From DATDMG01 sp036518955 (lineage in GTDB: Bacteria; Actinomycetota; Actinomycetes; Actinomycetales; Kineosporiaceae), in the NCBI GenBank assembly GCA_036518955.1, contig DATDMG010000516.1, positions 1-11,749 on the forward strand: a stretch of 11,749 nt of DNA. The letters are read 5' to 3'. Each line of letters opens with the position of its first letter. Position 1 is the stretch's first letter. Positions 7,767-11,749 of the stretch are shown in pieces. The position numbers were made by a program, and so were the translations under genes. The notes beneath the pieces are model-generated. The model was not told where the DNA came from. It worked only from the letters and a program-made list of their open reading frames with translations, and did not search any database.

Positions 7767-7910
7767 AGCGGAAGTGTACGTTCAGGCCCCGCTCACAGAG
7801 AATCAATCCGTACGGGTCTATTGAGACGGCATCTGTGCTGGTGGTTCGTGCACACGAGTTCGGTCAGGGAGTGTCCGGTGAGGGATCCCCTATCGAACAG
7901 AAGATCGGCT
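7767..7910. other. Intergenic region: likely res site, operon promoter and transposon end
   Basis: These 144 bp separate the resolvase start from the end of the DUF6194 gene. By analogy with related elements they should contain the resolvase binding subsites, the promoter of the tnpR-tniA-tniB operon and the outer end of the transposon. Two CGTAC-containing stretches (around 7777 and 7809) may be parts of binding sites, and a TGTG...CACA arrangement around 7834-7854 may mark the end. None of these is strong enough to define exact sites. Confidence 0.35.
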
Positions 7911-8381
7911 TCAGGGCGTGGTTGCGCGTCGCTCGTAACGTGAGCGGGCGAGGTGGTAGGCCACGAGCAGTAGCTCATGGATGGCCGCTGCTGTACGTGG
8001 GCCGGGGTTCACTACTGCGAGCCAGCCTGCGGTGCCGTAGACGGGGTGCGCGATGACCGTGTCGGCGCTGCTGGGGTCGACCTCGTGCGTGGCGGGTTCG
8101 CGCGGTGCGTGACCGGTCCACCGGATGAATGCCTCCTTCCCAGCGGCAACGTTCAGGCGGAAGGTGTTCGGCCGGTCCAGGCGGGATGTCTCGTCGCCTG
8201 GGTAGTTCTTGGTCACGATCGTGGCGAAGGGTTGGGTCGTTGCCGGGATGGTGCCATCGGGTGAGTAGTAGAAGAACGTGTCACCACAGCTGATCTCCGG
8301 CGAGCCGTCGCCGGGTGCCGGCCGCAGGGCCAGGACGCCGTCGAGGCCGCCGACGAAGGCGATGATCTCGTCTTGGGTCAT
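7911..8381 (-). CDS. DUF6194 family protein
   Basis: A 156-residue cytosolic protein matching DUF6194, a family of unknown function widespread in actinomycetes. Recognisable segments are MTQDEIIAFVGGLDGV at the N-terminus, GDTFFYYSPDG (about residues 33-43), FATIVTKNYPGDETSRLD (about 52-69) and IAHPVYGTAGWLAVVNPGPRT (about 110-130). These recall MmcQ/YjbR-like proteins, which bind DNA or act as small adaptors, but I would not assign that role. The length is full and there is no signal peptide or membrane segment. ATG at 8381 has GGAG a few bases upstream. It is divergent from the MerR-type gene, with a 63-bp gap, so that regulator may control it. Confidence 0.88.
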   Translation of the reverse strand: MTQDEIIAFVGGLDGVLALRPAPGDGSPEISCGDTFFYYSPDGTIPATTQPFATIVTKNYPGDETSRLDRPNTFRLNVAAGKEAFIRWTGHAPREPATHEVDPSSADTVIAHPVYGTAGWLAVVNPGPRTAAAIHELLLVAYHLARSRYERRATTP

Positions 8382-8444
8382 GTGCTCCAGCGTTACATTG
8401 AAGTGCTTGTGGAGGCTTTGGGGAGCAAACCAAGGGGATCTGCG
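8382..8444. promoter_or_regulatory. Shared divergent promoter region of DUF6194 and MerR genes
   Basis: The 63 bp between two divergently read genes must hold both promoters, at least in part. A strong AGGGGA ribosome site at 8433-8438 serves the rightward gene and GGAG serves the leftward one. No confident -35/-10 pair or MerR-type dyad could be picked out. Divergent MerR genes usually autoregulate from such gaps, so a regulator binding site here is expected rather than seen. Confidence 0.4.
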
Positions 8445-9197
8445 GTGGCAGGTCTCAAGTCGCAGGGCATGCGCACGGTCGATGTCGCTCGGAACGCCGG
8501 GTACTCCGTGCAGCAGGTACGCAACCTTGAGCGCGAGGGGGTCCTGCCGCCGGCGGTGCGCACAGCCACGGGCTACCGGATCTATGGACAGCTACACCTA
8601 CAGTCCGCGCTGGCCTACCGAGCCCTCGCAGCAGGGGCAGGTCCGGTCGAGGCCAAGAAGATCGTTAAGGCTGCCCATCAATCCCCCACCTCGCAGGTGC
8701 TTGCCCTTCTCGATGCGGCCCACGCTCAACTCCACACCGAACGCACGGAACTGAGGCACGCCCAGCGGGCCGCCCAGGCGATCTCCAGCGAGCCGCTCGA
8801 TGACGTGCGCGCATCGGATTCGATGAGCATCTCCGAACTCGCCGCCGCTCTCGGCGTGCGCCCTTCGACGCTGAGACACTGGGACGCCGAGGGCCTTGTC
8901 GTCCCCGACCGCGACCCCACCCGAGGAACGCGAAACTACACACCGAGCCAGGTGCGAGACGCACGGATCGTCCACCAACTGCGCAAGGCCGGGTACCGCG
9001 TTGCGCCCCTGCGGGCCCTCATGCCGGCGCTGCGGCGCGCACGCCCATCGGAGGATCTCACCGCCGCACTGACTGCCAGGGACGCCAGTCTCGCGACCCG
9101 CTCCAGAGCCCTCCTCGACGGTTCCGCCGCACTCAGTGCTGTGCTGTCACTCTCCACCTCCGCACCTCGCGACCCTGCCGACCCCCAACCCGCATAG
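8445..9197 (+). CDS. Tandem-domain MerR family transcriptional regulator
   Basis: A 250-residue DNA-binding protein with two MerR-type winged helix-turn-helix units. The first (about residues 9-76) contains VDVARNAGYSVQQVRNLEREGVLPPAVRTATGYRIY; the second (about 127-201) contains SISELAAALGVRPSTLRHWDAEGLVVPDRDPTRGTRNYT. A helical, charged linker (about 80-116) joins them. Usual MerR proteins have one such unit and dimerise through a coiled coil, so one chain here may mimic a dimer. The layout resembles regulators annotated as TioE-type in actinomycetes. GTG at 8445 is preferred because AGGGGA lies 6 bp upstream; ATG at 8469 is possible, and ATG at 8373 would overlap the divergent gene. No effector-binding domain follows, so the inducer is unknown. 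Confidence 0.85.
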   Translation: MAGLKSQGMRTVDVARNAGYSVQQVRNLEREGVLPPAVRTATGYRIYGQLHLQSALAYRALAAGAGPVEAKKIVKAAHQSPTSQVLALLDAAHAQLHTERTELRHAQRAAQAISSEPLDDVRASDSMSISELAAALGVRPSTLRHWDAEGLVVPDRDPTRGTRNYTPSQVRDARIVHQLRKAGYRVAPLRALMPALRRARPSEDLTAALTARDASLATRSRALLDGSAALSAVLSLSTSAPRDPADPQPA

Positions 9198-9428
9198 GCA
9201 CAGACGGCCTTCAACTGCGTACTTGCCAGCCTGCCTGGGGTACCGCTGAATCTTGACCCACCGCGGGCCCCGAGGCCGGGGACTGGGTGATGGAGGCCCT
9301 CGCCGACATCCTGACCAGCACCGGGGGATCAGCCATGGCAGTGCTCACGGCACGGTGTCGCGGAGCGCCAAATAGCTGTGAAGAACGCCGCAACTTATTG
9401 CTGAAGGTCACAAAATGCCACCACGGCA

Positions 9429-9490
9429 CCCCAACCTGACGCGCGTTGAGAGGCTCGAGAACGTCAGGCTGGGGTCTACCCCAACCAGAC
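9429..9490 (+). promoter_or_regulatory. Three-arm alternating hairpin or triple 12-bp motif upstream of the effector gene
   Basis: Three copies of a CCCCAACC[T/A]GAC-like motif: arm 1 at 9429-9441, an inverted arm 2 at 9462-9474, and arm 3 at 9479-9490. Arms 1 and 2 pair at 12 of 13 positions around a 20-base loop; arms 2 and 3 pair at 10 of 12 around a TCTA tetraloop. Only one pairing can form at a time. This could act as an attenuator in RNA, or as three binding sites for a regulator in DNA. No U-tract follows, so it is not a standard intrinsic terminator. Confidence 0.45.
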
Positions 9491-9520
9491 ACACGCCGCA
9501 GGGGGAACAGGGCGCGGGGC

Positions 9521-9540
9521 GTGTAAACACAACGGTGTGT
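9521..9540. promoter_or_regulatory. Candidate operator dyad before the effector gene
   Basis: Two overlapping short dyads share the middle ACAC: GTGT-AA-ACAC (9521-9530) and ACAC-AACG-GTGT (9527-9538). They lie 57-76 bp upstream of the effector ATG, a plausible place for a repressor or activator site. The arms are only four bases long, so chance is a real alternative. Confidence 0.25.
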
Positions 9541-9596
9541 GCCCGGGTGGGATCGGAGGCATGATGTGTCACTGATCGAGTACCTGGGGTGAGGGG

Positions 9597-10130
9597 ATGT
9601 GGGGTGCCGTGGTGATCGAGGCGAGTGTGGTTGCCGGGTACGTGATCGCGTGGGCGTTGCGTAAGGCTCGGCGGGCCGGGGGGCGGCTGGATGCCGAGGT
9701 GGACGCGGCAGTCGATGCGGTGGTGGATGCGGGGCTGGACAAGCTGCATGAGGTGGTGGCGGCCCGGTTGGGTGGTCATCCGGTGTTGGAGGATCTGGAC
9801 GAGGAAGCCGCCGCAGCGGCGGGTGGGGATGGGCAGGTCAGCGAGCTGACCCGTCAGCAGGTGGAGTTGGCTATCACCGCCGCGGCCCGTAAGGACGAGG
9901 TGTTCGGGCAGGCGGTCACGGACCTGCTGGCCCAGGTGAAGGCCGCGGAGCAGGCCAGTGGTACCCCGGTCGTGGCCGGTTCCGGTTCACGGGTCTTCAC
10001 CGGAGACGCGCACGCCACCGCCAGCGGTTCCGGGATGGCCTTCGGGCAGGTCGGCGGGGACGTCCACACCGGGGGCACCGGCGGTGGGGGGCCTGTGGAC
10101 CCTCCGGGGCCGGGCCGGTCCAGCCACTGA
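9597..10130 (+). CDS. Small membrane-active effector candidate (BELL-like) with a C-terminal amyloid-type motif
   Basis: A 177-residue protein in three parts. Residues 3-21 are a hydrophobic helix (AVVIEASVVAGYVIAWALRK), with a basic edge. Residues 30-120 are helical and charged. Residues 121-177 are a flexible Gly/Ser/Thr/Pro tail containing VFTGDAHATASGSG and then GMAFGQVGGDVHTGG (146-160). The segment G-x-x-F-G-Q-V-x-G-D-V reappears in the N-terminus of the next gene's product. Bacterial BELL proteins have an N-terminal pore-forming-type helical domain and a C-terminal amyloid signalling sequence matching that of an adjacent NLR; this protein fits that plan. ATG at 9597 follows GGGGTG with 5 bp spacing; GTG at 9609 is an alternative. 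Some databases may label homologues hypothetical or chromosome partition protein. The BELL assignment and toxicity are inferred. Confidence 0.65.
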   Translation: MWGAVVIEASVVAGYVIAWALRKARRAGGRLDAEVDAAVDAVVDAGLDKLHEVVAARLGGHPVLEDLDEEAAAAAGGDGQVSELTRQQVELAITAAARKDEVFGQAVTDLLAQVKAAEQASGTPVVAGSGSRVFTGDAHATASGSGMAFGQVGGDVHTGGTGGGGPVDPPGPGRSSH

Positions 10131-10219
10131 CCGCACCCGGCGTCCCCTCTCGGGCACCTGGCCCGGTACCCGCCGGGCCTGGGTCGTTCCCGTGGCCCAG
10201 CCCCGGCCTGGGTTCTGGG
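10131..10219 (+). other. Gap between effector and NTPase genes with two GC-rich hairpins
   Basis: The first hairpin pairs GGCCCGG (10160-10166) with CCGGGCC (10173-10179) around a 6-base loop, extendable past a T-T mismatch. The second pairs CCCAG (10196-10200) with CTGGG (10208-10212). Neither has a T-tract. They may lower read-through or shield the ribosome site of the NTPase gene, making it scarcer than the effector. Confidence 0.4.
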
Positions 10220-11749
10220 GTGGTGCACGGCCGTGGTGATCACGGTGGTACGGGGATCGGGCAGGTTTACGGGAATGTCGCGATCCATGCTGGGCCGCCG
10301 CGGCTGCAGGTCGGGCAGGCGGCGTATCTGGAACAGGTCCGTCGGATCGCCCCGCCGGACCCGCCCGGTCTGCTGGACCGCGACCAGGAGCTGGCGGAGC
10401 TGGCCGGGTTCTGCCTGGACACCGACCGGGGCCCGTACGTGTGGTGGCGGGCCGGGCCGTGGGCCGGCAAGTCCGCGCTGATGTCGACCTTCGTCCTGCA
10501 CCCGCCCGAGCCTGTGGCCTACCGGGTGCGGATCGTGTCGTTCTTCATCACCGCCCGGTTGGCCGCCCAGGACACCCGCGAGGCCTTCACCACCGTGGTC
10601 CTGCAGCAGTTGGCCGAGATCACCGGGCAGGACCTGCCACCGGCCCTGAGCGAGGACATCCGCGAGGCGGTCCTGCTGGACCTGCTCACCCAGGCGGCCA
10701 AGGCCTGCCAGGCCGGCGGCGGCCGGCTGGTCCTGGTAATCGACGGGCTGGACGAGGACCGGGGTGTCACTCTCGGCCCACACGCCCGGTCCATCGCCGC
10801 CCTGCTGCCGATGGACCCGCCCGCCGGGATGCGGGTGATCGTCGCCGGGCGGCCCAACCCCCCGATTCCCGACGACGTCCCCGGCCACCACCCCCTGCGC
10901 GACCCGGGCATCATCCGGCTGCTGTCCGACTCCCCGCACGCCCGCGACCTGCAACGTCTCGGCAAGAGCGAACTACGTCGCCTGCTGGACGGCACCCCCA
11001 CCGAACGGGACCTGCTCGGCCTGCTCACCGCCGCCCGGGGTGGCCTGTCCGGCCCCGACCTGGAAGAGCTCACCAGTACCCCGCTGTGGGAGATCGAGAA
11101 GACCCTGCACACCGTCGCCGGGCGCACCTTCACCCGCCGGGGCGCCACCTACACCCCCGGCACCGGGCCAGAGGTGTACCTGCTGGGACACGAGGAACTC
11201 CAGAACGCCGCCACCAGCTACCTGCGTGAAGCCCGCCTGGCCGGATACCGTGACCGCATCCACGCCTGGGCCGGCACCTACCGCGCCCGCGGCTGGCCGG
11301 CCGGTACCCCCGAATACCTGCTGCGCGGCTACTTCCGGCTCCTGGCCGCCCTGGGTGACCTGCCCCGCCTGACCGCCCTCGCGGTCGATACCGCCCGCCA
11401 CGACCGGATGCTGGACCTGACCGGCGGCGACGCCGCCGCACTGGACGAGATCCGCACCACCCTCGACCTGCTCGTCGCCCAGGACACCCCCGACCTGACC
11501 GCCGCCTTGCACCTGGCCTGGCACCGCGACCAGCTCACCGACCGCAACACCCACATCCCTACCGGTCTGCCCGCCGTCTGGGTTGCCCTTGGCCACCCCC
11601 AGCGAGGCCAAGCCCTCGCCCGCTCGATCACCCACCCGTACGAGCAGGCGCAGGCGTTGGCCGCTGTGGCGGGGGCGCTGGCCCAGGCCGGCCGACACGA
11701 CCAGGCCGAGCAGATCGCCCGCTCGATCACCGACCCGTACGGGCAGGTC
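10220..11749 (+). CDS. NLR-like STAND NTPase with helical repeats (partial, 3' end outside window)
   Basis: The first 510 codons of a large regulatory P-loop ATPase; no stop is reached. Residues 11-24 (TGIGQVYGNVAIHAG region) carry the motif shared with the preceding effector. The NTPase domain spans about 50-240: Walker A AGPWAGKSA (78-86, K84), Walker B LVLVIDGLDED (170-180, D175/D178) and an arginine-bearing VIVAGRPNP strand (207-214). A winged-helix-like and helical region follows (about 245-450). From about 462 come 33-residue helical repeats (ARSITHPYEQAQALAAVAGALAQAGRHDQAEQI, then ARSITDPYGQV), a TPR-like sensor array that continues beyond the window. GTG at 10220 (or 10223) is the only plausible start before the motif; the ribosome site is weak. 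It lies 89 bp after the effector gene on the same strand. By family knowledge such proteins oligomerise on ligand sensing. Confidence 0.85.
   Translation, partial: MVHGRGDHGGTGIGQVYGNVAIHAGPPRLQVGQAAYLEQVRRIAPPDPPGLLDRDQELAELAGFCLDTDRGPYVWWRAGPWAGKSALMSTFVLHPPEPVAYRVRIVSFFITARLAAQDTREAFTTVVLQQLAEITGQDLPPALSEDIREAVLLDLLTQAAKACQAGGGRLVLVIDGLDEDRGVTLGPHARSIAALLPMDPPAGMRVIVAGRPNPPIPDDVPGHHPLRDPGIIRLLSDSPHARDLQRLGKSELRRLLDGTPTERDLLGLLTAARGGLSGPDLEELTSTPLWEIEKTLHTVAGRTFTRRGATYTPGTGPEVYLLGHEELQNAATSYLREARLAGYRDRIHAWAGTYRARGWPAGTPEYLLRGYFRLLAALGDLPRLTALAVDTARHDRMLDLTGGDAAALDEIRTTLDLLVAQDTPDLTAALHLAWHRDQLTDRNTHIPTGLPAVWVALGHPQRGQALARSITHPYEQAQALAAVAGALAQAGRHDQAEQIARSITDPYGQV
11617..11749 (+). repeat. 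Tandem 99-bp coding repeats (33-residue helical units), array continues off window
   Basis: The first unit begins at 11617 and the second at 11716, exactly 99 bp apart; the first 31 bases of each match at 29 positions. At protein level both begin ARSIT[H/D]PY. Near-identity at DNA level suggests recent duplication within the sensor region of the NTPase gene, a way to vary repeat number and specificity. Confidence 0.75.

Larger units (their letters stand above)
5170..7854 (-). mobile_element. Remnant of a TniA/TniB-type (Tn5053/Tn552-like) transposon
   Basis: A coupled minus-strand operon of serine resolvase, DDE transposase and AAA ATPase, the transposition module of Tn5053/Tn402/Tn552-like elements. 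The left side is interrupted at 5170 by the Tn3 element. The right end is uncertain: elements of this superfamily usually end 5'-TGT...ACA-3', and the plus strand reads GTGCACA with ACA at 7852-7854, between the resolvase start and the next gene's end. The opposite terminal repeat is outside the window, so this boundary is a guess. No tniQ or cargo gene is visible on this side. Confidence 0.7.
9198..9596. other. Intergenic region of about 400 bp without a convincing gene
   Basis: After the MerR stop there is a small GC-rich dyad at 9268-9281 (CCCCG-AGGC-CGGGG), a possible weak terminator. A 49-codon plus-strand frame (9290-9439) begins with ATG nine bases after a GGGG and ends inside the first arm of a large hairpin; its product has three Cys and two His near the end but matches no family I know. 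Then come the hairpin set at 9429-9490 and an ACAC/GTGT dyad at 9521-9540. Open frames on the minus strand here lack a credible product. The final 60 bp must contain the promoter of the effector gene. Confidence 0.5.

Noticed and set aside
8373..8444. Upstream ATG start for the MerR gene at 8373
   Set aside because: It would overlap the divergent DUF6194 start, and the added residues do not resemble MerR proteins; GTG at 8445 has a strong ribosome site.
9211..9779. Minus-strand frames in the 9.2-9.8 kb region
   Set aside because: No recognisable domain, weak starts, and partly antisense to the effector gene.
10131..10220. Programmed frameshift fusing effector and NTPase
   Set aside because: The NTPase frame is open upstream to the effector stop, but no slippery heptamer was recognised and the GTG start plus the shared motif fit separate proteins.
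9854..10954. A 366-codon minus-strand frame across the effector and NTPase genes
   Set aside because: It is antisense to two genes with clear motifs and has a repetitive Gly/Gln/Pro composition.
10441..11229. A 262-codon plus-strand frame inside the NTPase gene
   Set aside because: It is a shifted shadow with Arg/Pro-rich composition; the true frame carries Walker A, Walker B and the repeats and stays open to the window end.

Overview
The window is very GC-rich, with GTG starts and wobble positions dominated by G and C. It carries gene families typical of filamentous Actinomycetota (a tandem-MerR regulator, DUF6194, an NLR-like STAND NTPase with short helical repeats). I cannot name a genus. 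No tRNA, rRNA or CRISPR array was seen.

Positions 1-5169 form a Tn3-family transposon with its genes on the minus strand. It is bounded by long imperfect inverted repeats (1-60 and 5110-5169, 50 of 60 positions identical). In transcription order it holds tnpA (full DDE transposase), a four-motif site that looks like the recombination site of a TnpI-type tyrosine recombinase, a HEPN-domain protein with an R-x4-H motif, and a complete tyrosine recombinase. This is the TnpA/TnpI branch of Tn3 (as in Tn4430 and Tn5401), with a HEPN gene lodged in the transposition module.

Positions 5170 to about 7854 are the remains of a second, older transposon of the TniA/TniB (Tn5053/Tn552-like) kind, also on the minus strand: a serine resolvase, a DDE transposase and an AAA ATPase in a tightly coupled operon. 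The ATPase gene is cut just after its Walker A half, exactly where the Tn3 repeat begins. The simplest reading is that the Tn3 element jumped into tniB; the rest of tniB should lie left of the window.

Positions 7911-9197 look like ordinary host DNA: a DUF6194 gene divergent from a double-MerR regulator. Then 9198-9596 has no convincing gene, but contains three copies of a 12-base motif that can form two mutually exclusive hairpins.

Positions 9597-11749 hold what I find most interesting: a small protein with an N-terminal hydrophobic helix and a Gly-rich C-terminal tail, followed on the same strand by an NLR-like NTPase that runs off the window. The tail of the first and the N-terminus of the second share a short motif, G-x-x-[F/I]-G-Q-V-x-G-[D/N]-V. 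This is the layout predicted for bacterial amyloid signalling: a receptor with a nucleotide switch and a repeat sensor templates aggregation of a membrane-active cell-death effector (BELL-NLR pairs with BASS motifs, relatives of RHIM). It is a candidate immune or self-recognition system sitting beside a transposon hotspot.
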